DNA of 56,369 nucleotides from Oscillatoriales cyanobacterium (GTDB lineage Bacteria > Cyanobacteriota > Cyanobacteriia > Cyanobacteriales > Microcoleaceae). Under the pieces are notes generated by a model. That model did no database searches. It was not told the DNA's origin and worked only from the letters and a program-made list of their open reading frames with translations. The DNA lies in assembly GCA_004294385.1 (NCBI GenBank), contig REAP01000034.1, positions 1 through 56,369 of the forward strand, written 5' to 3'. The position numbers and the translations under genes are program-made. Every line of letters starts with the position of its first letter. The first letter of the stretch is position 1. This document shows, piece after piece, positions 34,501 to 43,379 of the stretch.

Positions 34501-34905
34501 ATGCAAGCGATTCAACCCACCGTTACTCCACTGCGTCCTGTAAAAAACTCGCCTCGTGTTGCTCCTCGCACCAGCAGCCGCCCGCGTTCTCATCCTCACC
34601 AAACCCTCGCAGCGGAAGCAGGACTGAAATTAGCAGTCAACATTGTACTTTCAGTTTGTGCAACTTCTGCTTTGATTCAGCTTTGGCCTCATTACCGGGC
34701 TGTGCAAGAAAAATTGCAGGAAATCCAAGCTGAAGTTAATCTGACTGAAAAGAGAGTTAATCAGTCGCGATCGGACTTTAATCGCTATTTCGATCCTAGT
34801 TTGGCTAAAACGGTGATGCAAGAGCAAAGCAATCGGGTTGATCCCCAACAGCGCCCGGTGATTTTGCAAGAATTGGATGCACCGGAGGCTGAGGAACAAC
34901 CTTAA
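34501..34905 (+). CDS. Small single-pass membrane protein with coiled coil, unknown function
   Basis: The 134-residue protein has a basic, Pro-rich N-terminus (about 1-38). One transmembrane helix follows (LKLAVNIVLSVCATSALIQL, about 42-61), then a coiled-coil segment (AVQEKLQEIQAEVNLTEKRV) and an acidic tail. The layout resembles FtsL/FtsB-type septum proteins and several cyanobacterial conserved hypotheticals, but no specific family is claimed. It precedes a heptamer array and is convergent with ctpA. Confidence 0.7.
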   Translation: MQAIQPTVTPLRPVKNSPRVAPRTSSRPRSHPHQTLAAEAGLKLAVNIVLSVCATSALIQLWPHYRAVQEKLQEIQAEVNLTEKRVNQSRSDFNRYFDPSLAKTVMQEQSNRVDPQQRPVILQELDAPEAEEQP

Positions 34906-34909
34906 GGCC

Positions 34910-35093
34910 GAAGGAAGAAGGAAGAAGGAAGAAGGAAGAAGGAAGAAGGAAGAAGGAAGAAGGAAGAAGGAAGAAGGAAGAAGGAAGAAGGAAGAAGGAA
35001 GAAGGAACCCGATGCCCGATGCCCGATGCCCGATGCCCGATGCCCGATGCCCGATGCCCGATGCCCTATGCCCCTTGCCCTATGCCCCTTGCC
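34910..35093. repeat. Two adjoining heptanucleotide arrays (GAAGGAA then GATGCCC)
   Basis: About thirteen copies of GAAGGAA (to about 35007) switch directly to about eight copies of GATGCCC and then TATGCCCCTTGCCC variants. The second array overlaps the last codons and stop of ctpA on the minus strand. Two unrelated 7-bp units standing back to back is notable. Confidence 0.95.
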
Positions 35094-36316
35094 ATGACGG
35101 TTTTTTCGGTCAGCAGTTGGAGTGCAGCTTGATATTGCAAGTCTGCTTCTGTGCCGATTTGATCGCGCGTAATCGACTCTAGAGGTACTACCCGATCGGG
35201 CGCAATCCCCAATTTGTTAATATCGGTGTGATTCGGTGTCTCGTATTTCGCCACAGTCACAGCCAATCCCGAACCGTCAGACAAATCAAACAGCGACTGA
35301 ATCAGCCCTTTACCAAAGGTCTTTTCGCCCACCAGTTGAGCTCTGCCATTATCTTGCAGCGCACCAGCCAAAATTTCGCTCGCACTGGCAGTTCCCTTGT
35401 TTACCAAAACAATCAGGGGATCGCCAGTCAGGGCTTGTCCAGAGGCCTCAAAGCTGCCGAGAATGCCTTGTCGGTTCACAGTGTAGACGATCGTGCCGGA
35501 ATCGATCCACAACCGGGCAATTTCAATCCCTGCTTGCAAAAGTCCTCCGGGGTTATTTCGCAAATCGAGAATGTAGGAGGTGGCTCCTTGTTGTTCGAGT
35601 TTTGCGATCGCGTGAGCAACTTCAGCCGTCGCGTTGGCACTGAATTGACTCAGACGAATGTAGCCAAGAGGTGAATTGTCAGGCCCAGACTGCAATTCGG
35701 CGACAACTGGATTCAGAGCAATGCGATCGCGCACTAACTTAATATCCTCTGGAGAGTCCCTACCTTCGCGCCCCAAGGTCAGAGTAATGGCAGTGCCGAC
35801 AGTCCCGCGCATTTTAGTTGCTGCCTCGTCTAGACTCAATTCTGAGGTGGGAGTGCCATCAATTTTCAAAATGCGATCCAGGGGTTGGATACCAGCTCGA
35901 TCGGCTGGTGAACCAGCAATCGGAGCAATCACTGTCAAGGTGTTAGTCTGGGGGTCGATCGCAATTTGTAGCCCCACACCAGTCAATTCCCCGGAAGTAT
36001 TGACCTGCAAACTGCGGTACTGTTCTGGTTTCAGCAGTCGAGTGAAAGGATCATCGAGATTCGCCAGCATCTCCTGAATGGCTGTGTACGTTTGTGGGCG
36101 ATCGTTCAGCGGTTCCTTAACCACCTTTTGGCGAATCGACCTCCAGTTTTGATGATTGAAAGTGTCATCCACATAAGAGCGATTGACAATTCGCCAAGCT
36201 TCGTTCAATAGCTTCTGTTCATCAGTCAGCGCCATCGCAGGTTGCGCCCAAGACCCAAAAACCAGGGCGACTTGGAGGACAAATAAGATTGCCGTCTGGA
36301 AAACTCGTCTGTGCAT
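35066..36316 (-). CDS. ctpA: Carboxyl-terminal processing protease (CtpA type)
   Basis: CtpA-type proteases cut the C-terminal extension of photosystem II protein D1, among other exported proteins, in the thylakoid lumen or periplasm. The 416-residue protein has a signal peptide (about 1-30) and a PDZ domain (about 90-180; GVGLQIAIDPQ, GSPADRAGIQPLDRILKIDG). The S41 catalytic domain carries the nucleophile Ser in KGTASASEILAGAL and the Lys in VGEKTFGKGLIQSLF. The last residues (MARGIGQGA) are encoded by a heptamer array that also provides the stop codon, so the original C-terminus was probably altered. Paralogues CtpB/CtpC cannot be excluded. Confidence 0.92.
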   Translation of the reverse strand: MHRRVFQTAILFVLQVALVFGSWAQPAMALTDEQKLLNEAWRIVNRSYVDDTFNHQNWRSIRQKVVKEPLNDRPQTYTAIQEMLANLDDPFTRLLKPEQYRSLQVNTSGELTGVGLQIAIDPQTNTLTVIAPIAGSPADRAGIQPLDRILKIDGTPTSELSLDEAATKMRGTVGTAITLTLGREGRDSPEDIKLVRDRIALNPVVAELQSGPDNSPLGYIRLSQFSANATAEVAHAIAKLEQQGATSYILDLRNNPGGLLQAGIEIARLWIDSGTIVYTVNRQGILGSFEASGQALTGDPLIVLVNKGTASASEILAGALQDNGRAQLVGEKTFGKGLIQSLFDLSDGSGLAVTVAKYETPNHTDINKLGIAPDRVVPLESITRDQIGTEADLQYQAALQLLTEKTVMARGIGQGA

Positions 36317-36450
36317 GATTGTTCCGTAAAATATGGGTAAGTATTACATTTTCTGTATTTTACGCTTGTGCGCTGGGAATGCTGTTGCAGATGTAACTCG
36401 GCTAGGACTAAGGCAAAAAAAACTATCTAAAGCGATCGCAGCATAATTTG

Positions 36451-36711
36451 TTAGCGATAAATATCTCGACGATGCCCAACTTTGACCACAGTAATCAAGA
36501 GTTGATTGTCTTGTATTTGGTAGATAACGCGATACTTATTCGCAACTCTAATTCTGTACAAATCCGTTTCGCCTTTGAGTTTTTTGCAACCTTCTGGACG
36601 GGGATATTCAGCTAGAGATTCGATCGCCGCCACGATCGAAACTTGAACATCAACATCAAGTTTGCGAAGTTGACGCAAAGCCGCGGGTTTGAAACCGACT
36701 TCATAGGACAT
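36451..36711 (-). CDS. RelE/ParE-superfamily toxin
   Basis: The 86-residue protein matches RelE-like mRNA interferase folds: MSYEVGFKPAALRQLRKLD at the start, EGCKKLKGETDLYRIRVANK and YRVIYQIQDNQLLI in the core, and VGHRRDIYR at the end. RelE-type toxins cleave mRNA in the ribosomal A site. The gene starts 3 bp after the stop of the partner gene, as expected for an antitoxin-first operon. Confidence 0.92.
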   Translation of the reverse strand: MSYEVGFKPAALRQLRKLDVDVQVSIVAAIESLAEYPRPEGCKKLKGETDLYRIRVANKYRVIYQIQDNQLLITVVKVGHRRDIYR

Positions 36712-36714
36712 CGA

Positions 36715-36939
36715 CTAAAGCCCTAGTTCCCGCTTGACTTCAGTTAGAGAAATAAAGCTTTCTTCAGCAAGAGCAGCTTTTGCATCTACTATGTCCTCAG
36801 CATCTTCAATATCTTCTGCTACGTCAAGCTTGTGGCGCAAGAAAAGAATAAAGTCTAAAACCTCTCGCCAGAGGTCTTCTGGAAGTTGTTCGAGATTTTG
36901 GACAATCAAATCTTTGTTAACTATCTGTGTTTGCATCAT
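36715..36939 (-). CDS. Antitoxin partner of the RelE/ParE-like toxin (DUF2281-like)
   Basis: The 74-residue acidic protein begins MMQTQIVNKDLIVQNLEQLP, continues EDLWREVLDFILFLRHKLD and ends EESFISLTEVKRELGL. The EVLDFIxFL motif is common in DUF2281-type antitoxins. The very acidic middle (AEDIEDAEDIVDA) looks like a recent internal duplication of a four- to five-residue unit. The start could be Met1 or Met2. Confidence 0.82.
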   Translation of the reverse strand: MMQTQIVNKDLIVQNLEQLPEDLWREVLDFILFLRHKLDVAEDIEDAEDIVDAKAALAEESFISLTEVKRELGL

Positions 36940-37521
36940 AAAAACTCGCCCTAAGTTCTCAGCATTCTAACACGCTTATTTCTAATATTATTCCACAATC
37001 CTAAGCCTGTATGGTGCGTCAGTTTGAGCGCTAGTAGGAAAAAATAGGATTTTACCAACTGACGCACTCGAAGTGTTGGCTCGATCGACCCAAAAAGTGA
37101 AGTTTTACGATCGATATGAAATTTCGCCACCCCCGCACACCGCAGGGCGGATCGGACTGCTTTCTGGAACTCAGTTCTCGCCACATAACAGCTTGGGCGA
37201 ATGTTGAGATTGCTGAACCAGCCTTTTAAGTACGGAAAAAGCGATCGCTCCGTGAAATCTACACGGTAATTATGTTACATTTTTTATCATAGTCAGGAAT
37301 TCGATCGGGCAACGCCAGCGAAGGGAAGCAAGCTAGGGCTTCGTTTCCCAGAGCTAAAAGCGGCCGAAACCATCGAGTGCCTCAGTCAGCTCCAAATTTA
37401 AAAATAGCCGAAGTCAGTTGCCAGTAAAAGCCCACTGACGATCGCGCGGGGCGACAAAAATCCTTGTGGCTGCTGCCCTAAATCTCAACCACAGCAATAT
37501 TCTTTTAGGAATTCTGGCTCA
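36940..37521. promoter_or_regulatory. petB upstream region with an inverted-repeat element
   Basis: GTGCGTCAGTT at about 37016 and AACTGACGCAC near 37058 form an inverted repeat with about 32 bp between, a MITE-like remnant. A minus-strand open frame at 36951-37184 crosses this repeat and is not called. The part nearer petB includes GTTACATTTTTTATCATAGT (about 37273-37292), where TATCAT could be a -10 box. No further gene is seen. Confidence 0.45.
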
Positions 37522-38190
37522 ATGTTTTCTAAACAAATCACCGACTCAAAAACCTTCAAGTGGTTTGACGAACGCCTAGAAATTCAGGCGCTCGCCGACG
37601 ACATCACCACCAAGTATGTACCCCCCCACGTCAATATCTTCTACTGCTTGGGCGGAATTACTCTGGTTTGCTTCATCATCCAGTTTGCCACAGGCTTCGC
37701 GATGACATTCTATTACCGTCCCACGGTAGCAGAAGCTTTCTCCTCAGTCGAATACATCATGAATGAAGTCAGCTTCGGTTGGCTGATTCGTTCCATCCAT
37801 CGCTGGTCAGCCAGCATGATGGTACTGATGATGATTCTGCACACCTTCCGCGTTTACCTGACCGGCGGCTTCAAAAAGCCCCGCGAACTAACCTGGGTAA
37901 CAGGAGTAATCTTGGCAGTCATCACTGTTTCCTTCGGCGTGACAGGCTACTCCCTACCTTGGGATCAAATTGGTTACTGGGCCGTCAAAATCGTTTCCGG
38001 CGTTCCCGAAGCCATCCCGTTTGTCGGTTCCTTACTGGTTGAACTGCTACGTGGCGGTGTCAGCGTTGGTCAAGGCACACTGAGCCGCTATTACAGCTTG
38101 CACACATTTGTGTTGCCTTGGCTGATTGCAGTATTCATGCTGGCCCACTTCTTGATGATTCGCAAGCAAGGCATTTCCGGCCCGTTGTAA
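37522..38190 (+). CDS. petB: Cytochrome b6
   Basis: Cytochrome b6 is the core haem subunit of the b6f complex in the thylakoid, linking plastoquinol oxidation to proton transfer. The 222-residue protein is complete with four transmembrane helices. Haem b ligands lie in [11 protein letters not shown] and [10 protein letters not shown] (helix B) and SLHTFVLPW and [11 protein letters not shown] (helix D). Cys42 in FYCLGGI corresponds to the covalent haem ci attachment cysteine (Cys35 in plant numbering). petD follows by 233 bp. Confidence 0.98.
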   Translation: MFSKQITDSKTFKWFDERLEIQALADDITTKYVPPHVNIFYCLGGITLVCFIIQFATGFAMTFYYRPTVAEAFSSVEYIMNEVSFGWLIRSIHRWSASMMVLMMILHTFRVYLTGGFKKPRELTWVTGVILAVITVSFGVTGYSLPWDQIGYWAVKIVSGVPEAIPFVGSLLVELLRGGVSVGQGTLSRYYSLHTFVLPWLIAVFMLAHFLMIRKQGISGPL

Positions 38191-38423
38191 GTTTTGAGTT
38201 GAAAATGCGGAGAGTCTTTAGATCGAGATGAAAACTCGGCTAAGCTTATCAAAAAGATTAGCCTACTGCATCAAAGTGGCGGGGGAACTCCGTCACTCAA
38301 AAAAGCCCTTGCACAAAGGGAAATAGAAGCCTGGGCTCTACCGGTACTCCGCTGACCGTCAGGTTCGTTCACTAGCTCATCATATTTGTTTACGGCCAAC
38401 AACCAAAAGGAGAACACCTCGTT

Positions 38424-38906
38424 ATGTCCATTCTCAAAAAACCGGATTTGAGCGATCCAGCGCTACGCGCCAAACTCGCCCAGGGCATGGGTCACAACTA
38501 TTATGGCGAACCCGCCTGGCCCAATGACTTGCTCTATGTTTTCCCTGTGGTAATCATGGGAACAATTTCCCTGTGTGTCGCTTTGGCTGTGCTTGACCCA
38601 GCTTTGATTGGCGAACCAGCGAATCCCTTTGCTACTCCGCTAGAAATTCTGCCGGAATGGTATTTGTGGCCAGTGTTCCAACTCCTGCGCGTTTTGCCTA
38701 ACAAATTGTTGGGTATTGCTTGCATGGCTGGCGTTCCCGTTGGTCTGATTTTGATTCCGTTCATCGAAAACGTTAACAAGTTTCAGAATCCATTCCGTCG
38801 CCCTGTGGCTACTACTGTTTTCCTATTGGGAACAGCAATTACTCTGTGGTTGGGTATTGGCGCTGTTTTCCCGATCGACAAATCTTTCACTCTTGGTTTA
38901 TTCTAA
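38424..38906 (+). CDS. petD: Cytochrome b6f complex subunit IV
   Basis: Subunit IV completes the quinol oxidation site of b6f. The 160-residue protein has three transmembrane helices and the family's PEWY motif in [14 protein letters not shown]. The start [20 protein letters not shown] is typical, and AAAAGGAGAACACCTCGTT precedes the ATG. petB lies upstream in the usual order. A strong hairpin terminator follows at 38928-38993. Confidence 0.98.
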   Translation: MSILKKPDLSDPALRAKLAQGMGHNYYGEPAWPNDLLYVFPVVIMGTISLCVALAVLDPALIGEPANPFATPLEILPEWYLWPVFQLLRVLPNKLLGIACMAGVPVGLILIPFIENVNKFQNPFRRPVATTVFLLGTAITLWLGIGAVFPIDKSFTLGLF

Positions 38907-38927
38907 GATTTAAGCTTTGTTGATTTT

Positions 38928-38993
38928 GACGCCCGTCGGTTTTCTAGAAGTGCTTTTGTACTACTGGAAAACTTGAGCGGGCGTCATTTTATT
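38928..38993 (+). terminator. petD: Terminator of petBD
   Basis: GACGCCCG (38928) pairs with CGGGCGTC (ending 38985), with an inner pair GTTTTC/GAAAAC, followed by ATTTTATTT. It begins 22 bp after the petD stop codon. Confidence 0.82.
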
Positions 38994-39025
38994 TGGGATT
39001 TTTAATTAAAATGTACATTTCCTTC

Positions 39026-39265
39026 GTAGGGGCGGGTTCACCAACCATATATAACGATGACGAACCATCTATAAAAACCCGCCCCCACCCCACCAATAAC
39101 CCACAGGATTGTTCGTTTTACCAATATGTCGTAGGGGCGGGTTCACCAACCATATATAACGATGACGAACCATCTATAAAAACCCGCCCCCACCCCATAA
39201 ATAACCCACAGGATTGTTCGTTTTACCAATATGTCGTACCATCTATAAAAACCCGCCCCCGCCCC
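39026..39265. repeat. 105-bp tandem repeat of a GGGGCGGGTT-type element
   Basis: Two near-identical 105-bp units start at 39026 and 39131, and a truncated third begins at 39236. Each unit carries GTAGGGGCGGGTTCACCAAC at the left and AAAACCCGCCCCCACCCC toward the right, forming an internal inverted repeat. Related sequence continues to about 39400 (GGGCGGGTTTTCGAG, GGAACCCGCCCCTACGG). There is no coding function; spurious frames cross it on both strands. Confidence 0.9.
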
Positions 39266-39408
39266 ACCAATAACCCACATCAACCTGAAATTGGCATTAA
39301 ATTTCCAAACGTACATTTTGATTGATGGTTGGGTTGGGCGGGTTTTCGAGATTGTTTGTTTCAGACAATTATGGTTGGTGGAACCCGCCCCTACGGAATT
39401 GATATTAA

Positions 39409-42372
39409 TCACCCCAACCCTTCAATCAACAAATTCCGAGCACTTTTCAACGCTTCTTGTAACTTACTTGTATCGCGTCCTCCAGCCTGAGCTAAATTCG
39501 GGCGCCCGCCGCCTTTTCCGCCACAAATTTCAGCAATTTTGCCGATAAACTTCCCAGCTTGCAATCCTTTCTGATTGACTTCTGAACTAAAAGCTGCTAC
39601 CAAACTCACCTTGTCCGGTTCAGGAATTGATGCCAAAATAACCGCAGCATTTCCTAATTTTTGTTGCAACCTTTCCGCCGCAGTTTTCAATGCCTCTGTA
39701 TCCACATCTCCCAATTGAGCTACAATGATTTTAAATTCCCCAATTGACTCAGCTTGTGCTAGCAATTGGTCAGATTTTGCGATCGCCAATTCGGACTTCA
39801 AAGCAGCCAATTGTTTCTGAGTATCCTTCAATTCGTTCTGCAAATTAGTGATCCGATTTGGCAATTCTTCCGGTTTCGCCTTAAATCGATCGCCCAAATC
39901 GCGCACTACCCGATCCCGCACATTCAAATAGTCCAACACAGCTTGGCCCGAAACCGCCTCTATCCTGCGAATTCCCGCTGCTACCCCCGCTTCGGAAACT
40001 ACCTTGAACAACCCAATTTCTGCCGTGTTGCTGACGTGAGTACCACCGCACAATTCCATCGAAACACCAGGGAAGTCGATTACCCGCACTACGTCGCCAT
40101 ACTTCTCGCCAAACATGGCTGTAGCACCTTTTTCTCTCGCTTGGGCGATCGGCATTTCGGCAATTTCCGCCCCATGCGCCTCCGCAATCCAACTATTAAT
40201 TGTATCCTCAATTTGCTGCAACTCTACCGCAGTCACAGCGCGGGGAGAATTGAAATCAAATCGCAATCTGTCAAAGGTTACTAAGGAACCCGCTTGGGAA
40301 ATAGAATCATCCACAATTTGCCGCAAAGCTGCTTGCAATAAGTGAGTTGCTGTGTGATTAGCTTGAACTCGGCGACGGCCACTATTATCAATTTTTGCAG
40401 TCACACTATCATCAACTCTCAGGGTTCCCCGTTCCACAATCCCGAAATGTACGAAGAAATCCGACTCCTTCTTCACATCATCAATCCTCACCAACAAACT
40501 CTCTGCCTTCTCCCCACCGTGGAACAGGCGTCCCGCCTGTGAATTTTCCTGATTCCCACCAAACAAATAACCCTTATCCCCAATTTGTCCCCCAGATTCA
40601 GCATAAAATGGAGTGCGATTCAAGACAACTTGTACCTCAGTTTCCGCGACTGCTTCTGTCACAGATTTGCCTTCAACTAAGATAACTTCCACCTTAGCTA
40701 AACTGGATAATTCTGCATATCCAACAAATTCTGTTCCTTGGATAGTTTCAGCCAATTTATCCAAAGAACCCTGCACCGTCAAATCAATAGTTTGATGAGC
40801 ATCTTTAGCGCGAGTTTGCTGTTCCTTCATGGCGGCTTCAAAACCAACCAAATCGACAGTAATTCCCTGTTCTTCGGCAATTTCTTGGGTCAATTCTAAT
40901 GGAAAACCGTAGGTATCGTAGAGGGTAAAAGCATCTTGGCCACTAATTTGTATTGTGGGGTGGGCATCTTGCCCGCCCTGAGACTCAGAAATCTCTACTG
41001 TGGGGTGGGCATCTTGCCCGCCCTGAGACTCAGAAATTTGTATTGTGGGGTGGGCATCTTGCCCGCCCTGAGACTCAGAAATCTCTACTGTGGGGTGGGC
41101 ATCTTGCCCGCCCTGAGACTCAGAAATCTCTACTGTGGGGTGGATATTTTGCCCGCCCTGAGACTCAGAAATTACTATTGTGGGTTGGGAATCTTGCCCG
41201 CCCTGAGAAAGCAACAGGCAAGATGCCTGTTCCACAAGAGCTTTTTTGATAATTTCTTCTAACAGCTTCTCTCCCCGTTCCAAAGTCTTGAGAAACTGAG
41301 CTTCTTCCCTTGCCAATTCCGCTTTAATTGCAGCTTCCCGCTGACGCACATTGGGATAAACAGCTTCCGAAAGGGCGATCGCACTTTCGGCCACCCGCAC
41401 CGTAAATTCCTCGGCAATTCCAATCAGCCGCCCATGACGCACCACCCGACGAATCAACCGACGCACAATGTAACCTCTGCCCACATTCGACGCGCGAATT
41501 TCGTCCGCAATCATGTGTACCACCGCCCGAATGTGGTCGCCAATTACCTTTAGCGAAACCTTCGTTTTTTCATCGCTATTAGCATACTCAATCCCGGCAA
41601 TTTCCGCAGCAGATTGGAGAATCGGAAAAATCAAATCTGTCTCGTAATTATTGGGGACTTTCTGGAGGATTTGTGCCATCCGTTCCAATCCCATGCCAGT
41701 ATCAATATTTTGATTTTGCAGCGGTGTTAAATTGCCTTCTGCATCTTTATTGTACTGCATGAATACCAGGTTATAAAATTCAATAAATCTGGTATCATCT
41801 TCTAGGTCAATATTATCTCCTCTTTCTGGGTGAAAATCATAGTAAATTTCTGAACAAGGGCCGCAGGGGCCGGTGGGGCCGGAATTCCAGAAATTGTCGG
41901 CTTCTCCCATGCGTTGAATTCGATCGCCCGGAATGCCAATTTCGTCGCGCCAAATGGCAAAAGCTTCGTCATCTTCTCGGAAGACGCTAACTACTAAGTT
42001 TTCGGCACTTAAACCGAACACTTGGGTGGAAAGTTCCCAAGCCCAAGCAATCGCTTGTTTCTTGAAGTAATCCCCAAAGCTGAAGTTACCCAACATCTCG
42101 AAAAATGTGTGATGACGGGCGGTGCGGCCGACGTTTTCGATGTCATTGGTGCGGATGCACTTTTGGGATGTGGTGGCGCGAGGAGATTCCGCAGTGCGCT
42201 GTCCGAGAAATATTGGCTTAAATTGTAGCATTCCGGCGATCGTCAGCAATACTGTCGGATCTTCGGGCACTAATGAAGCACTCGGCAAGATTTTATGTCC
42301 CCGCTGGGCATAAAAGTTGAGGAATGTTTCGCGAATCTGGCTACCGCTGAGAAATTTAGGAGAAATAGACAT
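39409..42372 (-). CDS. alaS: Alanyl-tRNA synthetase with repeat-expanded insert
   Basis: AlaRS charges tRNA-Ala and edits mischarged Ser/Gly. The class II catalytic core starts near residue 8 (IRETFLNFYAQRGH), with TSQKCIRTNDIENVG and NFWNSGPTGPCGPCSEIYYD. Editing-domain zinc motifs are HTATHLLQAALR and CGGTHVSNTAEIG. The C-terminal domain follows (CGGKGGGRPNLAQAGG). At 987 residues it is about 100 longer than usual. Six 15-residue repeats (ISESQGGQDAHPTVE type) plus a REP-encoded segment (VEQASCLLLSQGG) sit just before AFTLYDTYGFPLEL, and a second REP-encoded segment (NSQAGRLFHGGEK) lies in the editing region. As an essential single-copy gene it is expected to work despite the inserts. Confidence 0.96.
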   Translation of the reverse strand: MSISPKFLSGSQIRETFLNFYAQRGHKILPSASLVPEDPTVLLTIAGMLQFKPIFLGQRTAESPRATTSQKCIRTNDIENVGRTARHHTFFEMLGNFSFGDYFKKQAIAWAWELSTQVFGLSAENLVVSVFREDDEAFAIWRDEIGIPGDRIQRMGEADNFWNSGPTGPCGPCSEIYYDFHPERGDNIDLEDDTRFIEFYNLVFMQYNKDAEGNLTPLQNQNIDTGMGLERMAQILQKVPNNYETDLIFPILQSAAEIAGIEYANSDEKTKVSLKVIGDHIRAVVHMIADEIRASNVGRGYIVRRLIRRVVRHGRLIGIAEEFTVRVAESAIALSEAVYPNVRQREAAIKAELAREEAQFLKTLERGEKLLEEIIKKALVEQASCLLLSQGGQDSQPTIVISESQGGQNIHPTVEISESQGGQDAHPTVEISESQGGQDAHPTIQISESQGGQDAHPTVEISESQGGQDAHPTIQISGQDAFTLYDTYGFPLELTQEIAEEQGITVDLVGFEAAMKEQQTRAKDAHQTIDLTVQGSLDKLAETIQGTEFVGYAELSSLAKVEVILVEGKSVTEAVAETEVQVVLNRTPFYAESGGQIGDKGYLFGGNQENSQAGRLFHGGEKAESLLVRIDDVKKESDFFVHFGIVERGTLRVDDSVTAKIDNSGRRRVQANHTATHLLQAALRQIVDDSISQAGSLVTFDRLRFDFNSPRAVTAVELQQIEDTINSWIAEAHGAEIAEMPIAQAREKGATAMFGEKYGDVVRVIDFPGVSMELCGGTHVSNTAEIGLFKVVSEAGVAAGIRRIEAVSGQAVLDYLNVRDRVVRDLGDRFKAKPEELPNRITNLQNELKDTQKQLAALKSELAIAKSDQLLAQAESIGEFKIIVAQLGDVDTEALKTAAERLQQKLGNAAVILASIPEPDKVSLVAAFSSEVNQKGLQAGKFIGKIAEICGGKGGGRPNLAQAGGRDTSKLQEALKSARNLLIEGLG
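40516..40543. repeat. REP-like palindrome within alaS (editing region)
   Basis: GTGGAACAGGCGTCCCGCCTGTG forms a hairpin of the same family as the element at 30317. It is read in frame as SQAGRLFHGG. Confidence 0.75.
40955..41233. repeat. Six 45-bp tandem repeats plus a REP-like palindrome within alaS
   Basis: Units begin at 40955, 41000, 41045, 41090, 41135 and 41180 with GTGGGGTGGGCATCTTGCCC and continue GCCCTGAGACTCAGAAAT. The last two are more diverged. The REP palindrome CAACAGGCAAGATGCCTGTT follows at 41213-41233. The 45-bp period keeps the frame (15 codons each). Confidence 0.95.
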
Positions 42373-43379
42373 GACAAAAATAGTTAAGTATGTGAAGATG
42401 TAGCAGCAATAGAACTTACATCTATGTGGATATTTATATCATTAAAATGAGTAATGTAAAGACCTATCAAGTTTTGCAAATACTGCTTGGCATTCCAGAA
42501 AGGTCATGCTAACTTAATTATAGACACCCGGACAGTAAAAGAAAGGAGGTCGCTCATCAATATCAACACATTTCCAGGATATAGACATGGTGTCTCCGGT
42601 CTAAATTCCCTAGGCGGCAGAAATTAACCGAACACAAACTTGGAATAGTGGCGAAATTGCCGATCGGGCAATCAAGCCAAACCGCAGTCGAGTCAGACTT
42701 AATGTGATTTCGGATTACAAAGTGAAGCTGCACAATCTGTAAACCCTAGTAAGAAATCTCTTTTGATCGGAAATTCACCTCGTTTGTTAGAAAATCAAAG
42801 GTTATCATATTATTGGGTCTGGTCGTTGTCGATCGGGCCCTAAGTTGTTTTAGTTGTTTTATAAGGCGATCGGGCCGAAAGTAATAGTTAAGTTTCATGT
42901 TTTTAGTTATGAATTGGGGGAGTTAGGTAGAGGGGGATTAGGGTAGAGGGGGAGACGGTGAGATGATGAGATGATGAAATAAGCCAAAATAGTTGCGATC
43001 GGCACTAAATAATCCTGTCGAAACGTGATACATAATTAGATGTGTTCGCCCTCGTTGCTGGTTAGTGGTGAGTCAATCGATTTTCGATTTTCGATTTTCG
43101 ATTTTCGATTTTCGATTGACCCCACGGATAAATGCTCTTTCTTGAGGATTTTCGATTTTGGATTGATTCCACGGATAAATCCGGGGGCTTGTACCACCTT
43201 TGAAATTCTTGGTCAAACGCTGTAGCTAAAGCGACAGTCAAGATGCGATATCATAGAAAATGTCAACACAAGACACTAAAATATAACCTAGAGTCTGCTT
43301 AAAGGGCTCGACTGGCGATTTCACAAAAAATCTAGCATAGTTCTCAAGTTCACATTTTTGGGAGATTCGAGGTAAAATC
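42373..43379. promoter_or_regulatory. One-kilobase divergent region between alaS and the signalling operon
   Basis: No coding gene or known RNA is recognised. GAAAGGAGGTCGCTC near 42540 looks like a ribosome-binding site but is not followed by a usable frame. Seven-base repeats GATTTTC (43077-43117) and a G-rich segment (about 42910-42950) are present. The promoters of alaS and of the operon starting at 43380 must lie here; GAGG ten bases before 43380 is the probable ribosome-binding site. Confidence 0.4.
43077..43117. repeat. Heptanucleotide tandem array (GATTTTC unit)
   Basis: About six copies of a 7-bp unit, with a diverged echo at about 43148-43165 (GATTTTCGATTTTGGATT). Confidence 0.85.

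Noticed and set aside
36951..37184. Minus-strand 77-codon frame upstream of petB
   Set aside because: It crosses an inverted repeat (GTGCGTCAGTT/AACTGACGCAC) and shows no family similarity that I recognise.
40955..41233. CRISPR-like regular repeats
   Set aside because: The 45-bp units are contiguous without unique spacers and are in frame within alaS, so they are a coding tandem repeat.
40936..41262. Plus-strand frames with repeated YCGVGILPALRLRN peptides
   Set aside because: They are the reverse strand of the alaS tandem repeat.
42530..42620. Small gene after the GGAGG-like site near 42540
   Set aside because: No start codon follows at a suitable distance, and the ATG at about 42587 stops after four codons.
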